Source of the DNA: Bacteroidota bacterium
Lineage (GTDB): Bacteria; Bacteroidota; Bacteroidia; Chitinophagales; Chitinophagaceae
Assembly (NCBI GenBank): GCA_947454025.1
Contig: CANGIZ010000002.1
Span: 26,356 to 90,355, forward strand
Direction: 5' to 3'
DNA length: 64,000 bases
Shown: positions 52,444-61,891 of the stretch, piece by piece
How the letters are laid out: each line of letters begins with the position of its first letter
Numbering within the stretch: the first letter of the stretch is position 1
Program-made: the position numbers and the translations under genes
The notes under the pieces: generated by a model
Told to the model about the DNA's origin: nothing
What the model saw: only the letters and a program-made list of their open reading frames with translations
Database searches by the model: none

Positions 52444-52609
52444 TTTTTACTTTTTGGTTTTCTAAAAATTCATCAATTTGCTGTTGAGTATAACGCACTA
52501 GACGTCCTACCTTGACAAAGGCGATCAACCCTTTGTCACGAAGGTTTTGAAGAGTCCGTGTTGTGCATTTTAACTGTGCAGCTACTTCATGTGTTGTAAA
52601 TAAATCCAT
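52430..52609 (-). CDS. Excisionase-like / MerR-type HTH protein
   Basis: MDLFTTHEVAAQLKCTTRTLQNLRDKGLIAFVKVGRLVRYTQQQIDEFL. Confidence 0.85.
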   Translation of the reverse strand: MDLFTTHEVAAQLKCTTRTLQNLRDKGLIAFVKVGRLVRYTQQQIDEFLENQKVKNGTF

Positions 52610-52701
52610 GCTAATTCGTTTTAAGAAACCAAAATTAGATGCCGCATGGAGGCATAACAATTTTAATGCAAAATCTGAGGGGGTAACTGAGGGGGTGAAG
52701 T

Positions 52702-53598
52702 CTAACTTAAACTTAAAATAGCATTGTCAATATCAGACTTAATTGCACCACATTGTGTTGGCTTATTGTTTCTAAATTGAATGTAAGAAACAGGAGTATA
52801 CGTATTGGACTTAGTAGTTGAACTTACTAACACCATAGAATCGGTTAAAAACCTTGCATTGATCTTTTTTGGTGCTTTAATAACCGAAGTCTTATCACCT
52901 ATTGTTAGATGCAACTGAGTGATAAAATATTTCAAGCAGGAAATACTTAAATTAACTTCCAGTCTTCTGAATTTATGAGCCCCACCAAACACATTTTCAA
53001 TATTAGTAATATTGCAAGATCTTGTTGTCATAAATCCACCTAATTCAATAGAAAATTTTTGCAATTTACTTTGCATAATTTTTGATGGATCGAAACGATA
53101 ATTACTATTTAACCTATATGGATTAATACCACTAACAATGGGGGGCTTTTTTAACTGATAAGAACTAACAAACGTATTTACTTTATTAACAAAGTTCATC
53201 CTCTTCTCTTTAGATGATAAACATTGATCATAAAACTCAAGATCGCTTAGCTCAGAAAATGGGAACAAATGAAAATCTGTTACTTGAATTTCTCTCTCAT
53301 AATTGACAATGAAGCTTAGACTATGAAAAAAATTAAACACAAAATTATATTCAAGCTCATCATCATTTGTTGGCGACTTTAGGTAACTAACTAAACCATT
53401 ATCATCATTTAATGTCTCCAACATCCCCAATACAACTTTTTCAAAAAGGCTTAGACTATGATCATCAATTTCTGGTGCAATAACACTTTTATGATCATTT
53501 GCAAATACATATCCAAAGGCATTAACTTCCCCCTTCTCCTTCTTTTCTATAAAAGAAACAGGGAAATATTTATCATATATTTTGGAACAATCAATCAT
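52702..53598 (-). CDS. Hypothetical protein immediately downstream of the integrase
   Basis: 298-aa ORF, 6-nt gap from the integrase gene. Confidence 0.55.
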   Translation of the reverse strand: MIDCSKIYDKYFPVSFIEKKEKGEVNAFGYVFANDHKSVIAPEIDDHSLSLFEKVVLGMLETLNDDNGLVSYLKSPTNDDELEYNFVFNFFHSLSFIVNYEREIQVTDFHLFPFSELSDLEFYDQCLSSKEKRMNFVNKVNTFVSSYQLKKPPIVSGINPYRLNSNYRFDPSKIMQSKLQKFSIELGGFMTTRSCNITNIENVFGGAHKFRRLEVNLSISCLKYFITQLHLTIGDKTSVIKAPKKINARFLTDSMVLVSSTTKSNTYTPVSYIQFRNNKPTQCGAIKSDIDNAILSLS

Positions 53599-53604
53599 AT
53601 ATCA

Positions 53605-54804
53605 TTAAAATAAAGCAGCTACTTTGTCAAGATCTTCTGAAACAATCTTAGCATAGGTCTGTGTTTGTTTTACAGAAGCATGCGTTAACAATGTTGAAAC
53701 TTGATATAAATCTACGCCTTTTCTTAATGCAGATGTTGCCCAGCTATGGCGAGATATGTGCGAACGAAGTGGCTTCTTAATTTCAGCCTTTTTAGCAATT
53801 TCCTTTAAATATTTATTGTAAGTTACGGTTGCAGCTGCAAGTAATTTATCTAATGCTATTGGATCCTTGATATCAAAACCTATAGGGACCATATTGAATA
53901 TATATGGATTATCTCCATTATTTGCTCTATACCAATCTAATATATCAATTGCTTTCTGAGGAAGTTTTACGTCTAATTGATGATTTGTCTTCTTAGTAGT
54001 TAGTTTAATCCTATCATTCGACAACTGACTCTCATTTAGAAGTATTAAATCACTAATTCGAATACCATACGCACAACTAGCAAATATAAAAAGCTTTCTA
54101 GCTGCTTCTAATTTAGGAAATCCGTCAAGATTAACTAATTCTATTTTTTGTAATTCTTCATCAGTTAAAAATTCAATCTCAGGAACCGTTTGCTTTATTT
54201 TTATCTTATCGAACGGACTACCTGGGTTTTGTATATAATCTAACCTGTAAGCCTCCTTGTATATCATTTTAAGTATTTTAAAATCACGATGCCGTGTATT
54301 GGAGCTATTCTCATGTACTGTCTGAAGATGAAGATCATACTTGTTAAGCATTTGTACTGTAATCTCAGACAGGGGTATCTCATTGCGTTTTAAAAAGGTC
54401 CGAAATTTCTCAACTACCGAGTGCCTTATAGCATGAGTTGAAATCTGCCCGTTAGCCTTATTTCGCTCTAGCAATTGCTCTGCTAACTCAAAAAAACCGG
54501 GGCAGTCTTGGCCCTTAATTACACTTGCAATGCCCTTTATAGTAATCCTAGAATCATCTATTTCACTTTTGAGCATTTGGTCCTGTATCTGATTAAACTT
54601 CTTCATCAAAAGCGAATTTGCTCTCGCAGAATTTGGATAACCTGACTTAATTCTTCTGTTTTTAGTATCCCAATATTTTGTTGGAATTGTTAACCCAGAT
54701 GCAATATATGTTGATCTGCGGTTCTTTGTCATCCGAAAATGAATCGGTGCTTCGTTCCTTGTATTGATCTTATCAGTTCTTATTGATATCGTTAGAGTCC
54801 CCAT
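53605..54804 (-). CDS. Tyrosine-type site-specific integrase
   Basis: RLSI catalytic pattern: YGIRISDLILL, HISRHSWATSALRKG, LTHASVKQTQTYAKI; probable start MGTLTISIRTDK. Confidence 0.95.
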   Translation of the reverse strand: MGTLTISIRTDKINTRNEAPIHFRMTKNRRSTYIASGLTIPTKYWDTKNRRIKSGYPNSARANSLLMKKFNQIQDQMLKSEIDDSRITIKGIASVIKGQDCPGFFELAEQLLERNKANGQISTHAIRHSVVEKFRTFLKRNEIPLSEITVQMLNKYDLHLQTVHENSSNTRHRDFKILKMIYKEAYRLDYIQNPGSPFDKIKIKQTVPEIEFLTDEELQKIELVNLDGFPKLEAARKLFIFASCAYGIRISDLILLNESQLSNDRIKLTTKKTNHQLDVKLPQKAIDILDWYRANNGDNPYIFNMVPIGFDIKDPIALDKLLAAATVTYNKYLKEIAKKAEIKKPLRSHISRHSWATSALRKGVDLYQVSTLLTHASVKQTQTYAKIVSEDLDKVAALF

Positions 54805-54991
54805 GTTGTCCACTGTTTTCTTGAAATACAAAAGTACTGATTTTATTGACTTTTTTGTGGACAACGGGGACAACATTCAGTACATTTTGATTCATTTTCA
54901 TTCTTTATGCTTCAGAATGTATTTTATTAAACTATTGTATTACAATGTTTTATGGTGAATAACAGTGAACACAAATGAAAATATAAACGAG

Positions 54992-55004
54992 CCAGCGGGA
55001 TCAC
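54992..55004 (+). repeat. attR core, CCAGCGGGATCAC
   Basis: Identical to the tRNA-Lys 3' end at 29157-29169. Confidence 0.85.
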
Positions 55005-55026
55005 AAACTAGCTAGTAAATAGCAAT

Positions 55027-55063
55027 AAAAACTCCGAAATCATAACGAAATCGGAGTTTTTTT
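55027..55063 (+). terminator. Intrinsic terminator just outside attR (likely original tRNA-Lys terminator)
   Basis: AAAACTCCGA ... TCGGAGTTTT then TTT. Confidence 0.75.
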
Positions 55064-55133
55064 ATGTGCTTATGGCACGCTTTTGTAGTCTTTTGTACTG
55101 TTTTCTGTGGCTCGTTTTAATACTTTGAACTAA

Positions 55134-57074
55134 TTAATATTTAATTATATAGTTCAAAGCCATGAAAGGATTCATAACACTAAATGCTGTACTACTCCCT
55201 GAACTATTGATACTTATCCCAGTCGTACTTGAATTTATATTACTCCAAGTCCTACTACCAGCACCGTCTGCTGAAAAACCAGGTGGGTTACCACCACTAT
55301 TATTGAAATCATCATTTATAGTATTTTGTGAATGTGTGTGACCAGGATCTGTAATGGTGTGTGTATGACTAGGCATTTCGGCAATTGATAATGTTTTAGA
55401 TTCAATACCGCCTGTACTTGCTAATGTTCTATTTGTTAAACCAGAACCTTGTCCAACACCTACAATCATTTTTGATCTTAAATCAGGCACAGCAAATGTT
55501 GTGCTCCCATCTCCAGATCCATACGTCGTCCCAATGATTGCAAATAATGCAGCATATGTAGTTCTACTTACTGTGGCACCATTACACAATAAATAACCTG
55601 TTGGTGCAGTACTTCCTGCAAATGCAGTAATTACACCGGGAGGTGGAACGGGATTCCATGATGCTGCGCCAGTTCCATTGGTAGTAAGCGCTTGTCCATT
55701 AGTTCCTGTTGCAGTAGGATATGTATTACCTCCAGCTGTTAATACTCCTGAAACTTTAGTATCTCCTGTAACATCTAATATTGCAGTGGGTGCGTTATTA
55801 CCAATTCCAACATTCCCTGTTGTATTAAAAGTATTCGTTCCAGAAAGTGTCCAAGGATTTATAATTGCAGAAGATCCAATTTGCTGAATACTAGCCCACG
55901 TACTTGAATAATTACTTGCAACTGCCGATGAAGGTGAATATGCAGTGACTCCGCCAGAAACAGAAATTACTCTTAAGTAAACTGTTGTGTTAGAAGTAGG
56001 TGTATAATATACAACAGCCTTATCCTGCATACCGTCAGTTACAGTCCCTCCTGATTTTGAAATAGCACCAATACTTCCTCCAGAAAGCAATGTGTTTGTA
56101 TTATCAACCCATGCATAATATGCATATCCACCTGATGATCCTCCCAACGCAGCTTCCAACTTATAAGTTTTATTGGCAACTAAATTAAATCCGCCACTAA
56201 TTAAAGTTATCCCAGTCCCAGTTATTGTATTAAAAACAATATTACCAGCATTAGATAAAGACTGTGTTGTAGATAAATTTGCCATTGCATAATCAACACT
56301 CTGCCCAGTAACTGGCGAGTTACCAGATATTACCTGTACTTCAAACCAAGGATAAGAACCACTTGCAGTGAAATCAGCAAGTCCTCCAACGGTTACTGAA
56401 CCACTGCTTAAAGAACTTAGCAATCTAAATGATAATACCGTAGAGACAGAAGGAGTAATGATCACCTCCGCTAGACCACCAAAAGCACCTGCACCTGATG
56501 CTCCATCGGTTGGGGAATAAGCATTTGACGCACTACCAATATAGGACGAAGATGTTTCATTATACCACATGAATGCTGGCCTATTACCTGTAAAATTTGG
56601 AACAGCTGCTATAAGTCTATAGGTATTTCCTGGCCTTAATGTTATTTTTCCATCAGATGTACTTAGTGATATATCTGATCCAGCAGTATTATCTACAGCA
56701 GAAAAACTTACAATTCCGCCCACAGCTATGGATGCTTGTGATGCGGTCCTTGATCCTCTTAAAAAAGAAGCTGCAAAACTGCCACTACCTCCTGCAGTTG
56801 CAATAGTAGCCCAGGCATTCCCATTCCAATAATAATATCCAGCAGCTAGACCGGCATCTCCTTTACAATAAACTAATAACCCTGTTGCTGGGGATGGTAT
56901 AGTAGATTGATCTGTAACACCGCTTAATGATACCCTTGGCGGCAAGAAGCCTTTATTATCTGAGTACACATCCAACTTAGCAGATGCATTGGGCGTAGTT
57001 GTACCTATACCCGTTTGTGCAATTACTTGAATTGAAAACAATAATCCAGCAATAAATAAAAAATGTCTTTTCAT
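55134..57074 (-). CDS. Secreted protein with C-terminal phage tail-collar-like domain
   Basis: Signal peptide; QTGIGTTTPNASAKLDVYSDNKGFLPPRV; GVITAFAGSTAPTGYLLCNGATVSRTTYAALFAIIGTTYGSGDGSTTFAVPDLRSKMIVG. Confidence 0.85.
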   Translation of the reverse strand: MKRHFLFIAGLLFSIQVIAQTGIGTTTPNASAKLDVYSDNKGFLPPRVSLSGVTDQSTIPSPATGLLVYCKGDAGLAAGYYYWNGNAWATIATAGGSGSFAASFLRGSRTASQASIAVGGIVSFSAVDNTAGSDISLSTSDGKITLRPGNTYRLIAAVPNFTGNRPAFMWYNETSSSYIGSASNAYSPTDGASGAGAFGGLAEVIITPSVSTVLSFRLLSSLSSGSVTVGGLADFTASGSYPWFEVQVISGNSPVTGQSVDYAMANLSTTQSLSNAGNIVFNTITGTGITLISGGFNLVANKTYKLEAALGGSSGGYAYYAWVDNTNTLLSGGSIGAISKSGGTVTDGMQDKAVVYYTPTSNTTVYLRVISVSGGVTAYSPSSAVASNYSSTWASIQQIGSSAIINPWTLSGTNTFNTTGNVGIGNNAPTAILDVTGDTKVSGVLTAGGNTYPTATGTNGQALTTNGTGAASWNPVPPPGVITAFAGSTAPTGYLLCNGATVSRTTYAALFAIIGTTYGSGDGSTTFAVPDLRSKMIVGVGQGSGLTNRTLASTGGIESKTLSIAEMPSHTHTITDPGHTHSQNTINDDFNNSGGNPPGFSADGAGSRTWSNINSSTTGISINSSGSSTAFSVMNPFMALNYIIKY

Positions 57075-57223
57075 ACTATACTATTGAAAGCATTACGAAG
57101 ATAATTAATATTTAGCTTACTGTTTCCTCCTACCCTTTTTGACAGGGAATTACATTAAAAAGCATATATTTAATCTTGAAGCAAAGAGGTTTTAGGCATC
57201 GGTCAATGCGAGAACAACAATCC

Positions 57224-59017
57224 CTAATACATCACCCCCAATCTCATTGAAGAGAAGCCATTATTTGCAGTTGGCGTTACTTTTATATATCTAGCATAAA
57301 CAGGTGCACTAAAATAATTATACACTTTCGTATTTTGATCCGTGTTCATGTTATACGTGTTAATCAAAGTCCAAGTGGATCCATCTATACTATATTCAAC
57401 TTTAGCCTGTGTAACCCATTGTGCTTGATTAGCTCTACCTTGAGAAACTATCCCTTTTACATATCTAGTGTTCTCTAGTTTAATGTAAACATAATCTGTC
57501 AAACCATTAGAAAGGGGTGACCATGCTTGCTGTGAATCAATCCACGGTGTATAGCAACCAGAAGTTCCATCCCAATAACCAAATGCATTGTTATTATATA
57601 CACTAGTAGCATACCAATAAGAAGCATCGGTGGGAGAAAACATAAGTCCATATCTATTTTTTTCGGCGTTGAAATTGGAAAGCATTTCAGTAGCGGAAAG
57701 CGCCCTATTGTAAATATTTGCTGCACTTATATAACCAATCAAGCCAAGTGCTCCGGTTCTTGGATCCCCTAAAAAATAATTGGAATTGGTATTGTAAGTT
57801 CTTGAAACACCACTAATAGCTGGCCCATCGGGCAAGCCATTTATATAAAATTGCAAGTTTCCTCCATTGGTAAGTGTAAAGCCTAAATTATACCAATTGT
57901 ATTTAGTTATAATGGTGGTTCCATACATATCATTATTCCCTGTAGTGTACAAGTTTTGATAAAAATTAGTTCCATTGTATTTCACACAATAATGCATATC
58001 TGGCGTTCCTCCTGCTGCACCTAAAAACCATTTTGTCATAAAAATATTCCATACATAGGTACTAGCAGGACTATTGAAATCCTGAAAATTCACCCAAACA
58101 TTTACCGTAATATCGCCCGTTGGAAAATTGGTTGGATTGGTTCCGAAATCAACATTGCTGGCATTGGAATTAAAATACAATGCAGAATTTGGCAAACCCT
58201 TTACGGTGTCTTTATACACTGCACCGGAAATAGTACCATTTTGATTGTTCACTAAATCATAAGCCTTGGTTCCAGTCAAAGGATAGGTATAAGCATTGTT
58301 AAAATCTAATTTGTGAACCAACCCATTATTGATCACATTTACGGAAGACAATTCTTCCACATCCTGATACCAACTACCTGAACTAACTTCAGATGGTTTT
58401 TGCCAAAAAACATTTAACGCCTCCCCTACTTGCGTCTCCTGCATCCTCACTCTAAATGGATATTTCAACCCCGCAATTAATGCGACTGTTCCAGTATGTG
58501 TTCCAATTGCTGAAGCTCCATGTCCTCCATATTGCGCTACCACAACTTTATTATTAATAACTAATTCGTTTGCATCATCTGACTCAGCTGTAAAGGTATA
58601 AGTACCTGTTTCTTTAGGAATAAAATATCCGTTCGCCACCAATGAGAAATAGTCGCCAAATCCACTAAAAGGAGTGACACCTCCAAATGTTGCATTTTGA
58701 AGCTGCGTATAATTATTCCAATTCAGTAAATTGTATTGTGTACTTGCAGTGGTATTAATGGTTCCTTTTTCAACCGCCAAACTAGTTGCGCCAAATTTTT
58801 GTACGACTCCAGATTTTACATAGGTATTAAAACCTATTGAATCGGCAGGAAATGCAGTGCCAGAAGTGATAGAATATAAATGATAATTGAGCTGCTTATT
58901 CCCAACTCCTTTGTTACTTTCTAAAACCGGATAATAATTGGGTAGCAATTGTCCGTATAAGGAGACTGATAAAAAAAGCAACATGCACAACGGGAAACAA
59001 AGAATAACTTTTTTCAT
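57224..59017 (-). CDS. Secreted protein with PA14-like and LamG-like domains
   Basis: GYFIPKETGTYTFTAESDDANELVINNKVV (PA14-like); ITVNVWVNFQDF...GYISAANIYNRALSATEM (LamG-like); discoidin-like C-terminus. Confidence 0.75.
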   Translation of the reverse strand: MKKVILCFPLCMLLFLSVSLYGQLLPNYYPVLESNKGVGNKQLNYHLYSITSGTAFPADSIGFNTYVKSGVVQKFGATSLAVEKGTINTTASTQYNLLNWNNYTQLQNATFGGVTPFSGFGDYFSLVANGYFIPKETGTYTFTAESDDANELVINNKVVVAQYGGHGASAIGTHTGTVALIAGLKYPFRVRMQETQVGEALNVFWQKPSEVSSGSWYQDVEELSSVNVINNGLVHKLDFNNAYTYPLTGTKAYDLVNNQNGTISGAVYKDTVKGLPNSALYFNSNASNVDFGTNPTNFPTGDITVNVWVNFQDFNSPASTYVWNIFMTKWFLGAAGGTPDMHYCVKYNGTNFYQNLYTTGNNDMYGTTIITKYNWYNLGFTLTNGGNLQFYINGLPDGPAISGVSRTYNTNSNYFLGDPRTGALGLIGYISAANIYNRALSATEMLSNFNAEKNRYGLMFSPTDASYWYATSVYNNNAFGYWDGTSGCYTPWIDSQQAWSPLSNGLTDYVYIKLENTRYVKGIVSQGRANQAQWVTQAKVEYSIDGSTWTLINTYNMNTDQNTKVYNYFSAPVYARYIKVTPTANNGFSSMRLGVMY

Positions 59018-59018
59018 A

Positions 59019-59681
59019 TTAGTTACTCATTTCTCCTGATACGATATAAACTCCACCAGCAAATAAAATAGTTACAATAGAATACCTGCCAGCTGTTTTA
59101 GTAAAACCATTTCTATTATAATAAGTCCCTGAAAAAGTGATCTGCCCAACATCTCCTTGCAAAACCATGCAATTAAATCCTTCAGGTATCCCCGAAGATG
59201 GAAGTGTAAGTGTAACACCACTTGTAGCCGTAAATCTTAAAATATTTCCATTATCTGCCAATGCCAATGTTCTTCCTGCAGCTTCGGTACTTATATTTGA
59301 AACAAAGCCACTCAGTTTTGAAGTTGCTACATTCCCTCCCGTTAAAGCCCCCGTTGTAGAAACATTCCCAGCGGTGTAAGCAATATCATTTCCAGTTTTT
59401 GTCCAATCTGTGTTTATCCTTGTCCAAGCAGGGGATGCAGCAGTGCCCGTATTCACATAAAAACCAATTACGCCATCCGTCTGATAAACAAGTAATCCAT
59501 TTGCAGGAGAAACAATTACAGCCTTTTGCGTTCCTGTCATTCTAGGAATTAAAAGCCCTTTGTCGGTTGCAGAAATTTCCAATTTTGCAGAAGCATTGGG
59601 CGCCGTTGTTCCAATGCCTGTTTGGGCAAATACCTGCGCAGAAAATAAAATGGCAATAAAAACGAATAACTCTTTTTTCAT
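59019..59681 (-). CDS. Secreted protein sharing an N-terminal module with the tail-collar protein
   Basis: MKKELFVFIAILFSAQVFAQTGIGTTAPNASAKLEISATDKGLLIPRM. Confidence 0.65.
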   Translation of the reverse strand: MKKELFVFIAILFSAQVFAQTGIGTTAPNASAKLEISATDKGLLIPRMTGTQKAVIVSPANGLLVYQTDGVIGFYVNTGTAASPAWTRINTDWTKTGNDIAYTAGNVSTTGALTGGNVATSKLSGFVSNISTEAAGRTLALADNGNILRFTATSGVTLTLPSSGIPEGFNCMVLQGDVGQITFSGTYYNRNGFTKTAGRYSIVTILFAGGVYIVSGEMSN

Positions 59682-59721
59682 ATTTGATTGTAACAAATTT
59701 ACAATTAATACTTGATAGTTA

Positions 59722-60075
59722 TTAATGCTTCTTATATCGAATCTTCACCTTTGCTACTCCATCACCAATCATATCTAGTTCTTTAGCAGCGGTCTTAGTT
59801 AAATCAATAATGCGTCCTTTCACGTAGGGCCCTCGATCATTAACACGCACAATTACCGATTTATTGTTTTTTAAATTAGTGACTTCTACCCTAGTCCCAA
59901 ATGGTAAAGTTTTATGCGCTGCAGTTTCCTTGCTATGTCTGAAAATTTCACCATTGGCGGTAGTTTTCCCCTCATAATAATCTGAATAATAGGAAGCAAC
60001 GCCTTTACGGGTTGCATACCCACAGGAAGCACACGTACTAACTATAAAAAGAAATAGAAATAATTTATAATTCAT
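59722..60075 (-). CDS. rlpA: Septal ring lytic transglycosylase RlpA family protein
   Basis: [59 protein letters not shown]. Confidence 0.92.
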   Translation of the reverse strand: MNYKLFLFLFIVSTCASCGYATRKGVASYYSDYYEGKTTANGEIFRHSKETAAHKTLPFGTRVEVTNLKNNKSVIVRVNDRGPYVKGRIIDLTKTAAKELDMIGDGVAKVKIRYKKH

Positions 60076-60081
60076 TACTTA

Positions 60082-61692
60082 TTAATTTTGTGCAAGTTTT
60101 TCCAATAATTTATATCTTGATTCATTCCTATCTTTTTGTAAAACTGTTTTAACATTGATATTCATAACTGGAACAGGCTTGCTTGTTTTAGTCGGTAACC
60201 AATTGGGAACTCCTGCGCCATTTGGATTACCGGTTTTAATAAAATTAGCAAAGTAAGTTTGCATAGTACTTGACACAGTATAATCGTCTTTTGACCAAGC
60301 GTAAACCTTATTGTATGGTAAATTACCCATTGCATATTCAATCTCCGCCGAATGCACTGCACCTTTTGGAATTGGTTGCTTTGGAGCGCCATAGCTTTTC
60401 TGAACACCACCCGCTAAACCAGGAGTGACGTCTCCCATTTCTGGAACCATTTCTGGTCTTGGTCTTGAATATAAGTATCTGTAGACTGGCTTTCCACCAC
60501 CAGTCTTTTCCTGCATATCAGACCATCTCCATGTGCTAAAACCAATAAAACGATCACCTGCTAAACTTGTCGCAACATCTTCTACTTCTGCATCATTTGA
60601 AACCTTATAAGCAGCTAAAACTTCATCGGCATGATCTCCATATAATTGCCTTACAGCTTTCTCATAATTTTCTTTTGTAAAAGATTGGTTACCCATAATT
60701 GCTCGCGCATTCATTTCTTCCGAATTCCAACCAACCAATAAAGGCACATGCGCTTGTTCACCAGCCTTGAAAATTTCAATAGGCGCTTTAGGATAGAAAT
60801 ATCCGTCAACAGTTGACGGGAATCTAAATGGACCAAATTTCATCGAAGCTTCTAGTAATTTTTCTGCAGGTATGTTTCTTAAATCTTGAAGAGAATTCGC
60901 ATTCACTTGTTTCGCAAATTCAAGCCCATTTTTTTCAGCCTCCACTAATGGAAGTGGCGGCAAAGTACCTAACATGGACCCACTCTCGCCAATCGCACCT
61001 GCAATTAAATTTTTTGATAATGGAGAAACCATTTGAGCACTCACCGAAACGGAACCTGCTGACTCGCCAGCAATAGTTACTTTAGAAGGATCCCCGCCAA
61101 ATGATGCAATATTATCATGAACCCATTGTAAAGCAGCAGCTTGATCTAATAATCCATAATTACCCGACCCATGATAGGGTGCTTCACTTGACAATTCAGG
61201 ATGTGCAAATGAACCAAATATACCTAAACGATAATTAACAGTAATAGCAACTATACCTCGTTTTGCCATGCTTTCTCCATCATATCTTGCTTCAGATCCA
61301 TCTCCTGCAACAAAGCCTCCTCCATAAAAATATACTAATACAGGAAGCTTTGCTTTTGTATTTGATGTCCACACATTTAAATACAAACAGTCTTCACTCA
61401 TACCATTTGATCTAAATCCCATATCACCAAAAATAGGCGCTTGCATGCCTCTAGGTCCAAACTGTTTTGTTGCCAATATTCCTGTCCAATTTTTGACTGA
61501 CTGTGGCGCTTTCCACCTATTGTCACCAACTGGTGGAGCTGCAAAAGGAATCCCTTTAAAAGCAATTATTCCACTTTGTTCCTTTACCCCTTCAACCTTT
61601 CCGTTCTTGGTAAGAACTTGAGGTGCATTTGAATTTTGTGTGTTACCTACAATTGATAGAAAACAACAAATAACTATTAATACCTTCTTCAT
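60082..61692 (-). CDS. Type B carboxylesterase
   Basis: GESAGSVSV nucleophile elbow, EDCLYLNVW, signal peptide. Confidence 0.95.
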   Translation of the reverse strand: MKKVLIVICCFLSIVGNTQNSNAPQVLTKNGKVEGVKEQSGIIAFKGIPFAAPPVGDNRWKAPQSVKNWTGILATKQFGPRGMQAPIFGDMGFRSNGMSEDCLYLNVWTSNTKAKLPVLVYFYGGGFVAGDGSEARYDGESMAKRGIVAITVNYRLGIFGSFAHPELSSEAPYHGSGNYGLLDQAAALQWVHDNIASFGGDPSKVTIAGESAGSVSVSAQMVSPLSKNLIAGAIGESGSMLGTLPPLPLVEAEKNGLEFAKQVNANSLQDLRNIPAEKLLEASMKFGPFRFPSTVDGYFYPKAPIEIFKAGEQAHVPLLVGWNSEEMNARAIMGNQSFTKENYEKAVRQLYGDHADEVLAAYKVSNDAEVEDVATSLAGDRFIGFSTWRWSDMQEKTGGGKPVYRYLYSRPRPEMVPEMGDVTPGLAGGVQKSYGAPKQPIPKGAVHSAEIEYAMGNLPYNKVYAWSKDDYTVSSTMQTYFANFIKTGNPNGAGVPNWLPTKTSKPVPVMNINVKTVLQKDRNESRYKLLEKLAQN

Positions 61693-61891
61693 ATTTGCAA
61701 TCGTTTATGAAATACAATTTAACAAATATTCATGGATACTTGTAAGTAATTTATACTAATGGTATCCAGTTCGAATCTATATGAAAAAGATGTAAATGCT
61801 ATTTAGTTCGCTTAAATGTGGAATTAATCCTGTGCATCAATGTAACATTCCAGTCAAAATTCAAGCTACCCATTATGTTAATTTGGTATTT

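Larger units (their letters stand above)
29157..55004. mobile_element. ~25.8-kb integrative element inserted in the tRNA-Lys 3' end
   Basis: 13-bp direct repeat CCAGCGGGATCAC at both ends; tyrosine integrase and excisionase-like HTH near the right end; accessory gene content between. Confidence 0.9.

Noticed and set aside
29157-55004. Complete prophage or ICE
   Set aside because: No capsid, portal, terminase, relaxase or type IV secretion genes recognised.
55134-57074. Prophage tail gene, from the tail-collar domain
   Set aside because: Signal peptide, Bacteroidota surface-protein N-terminus and no neighbouring phage structural genes.
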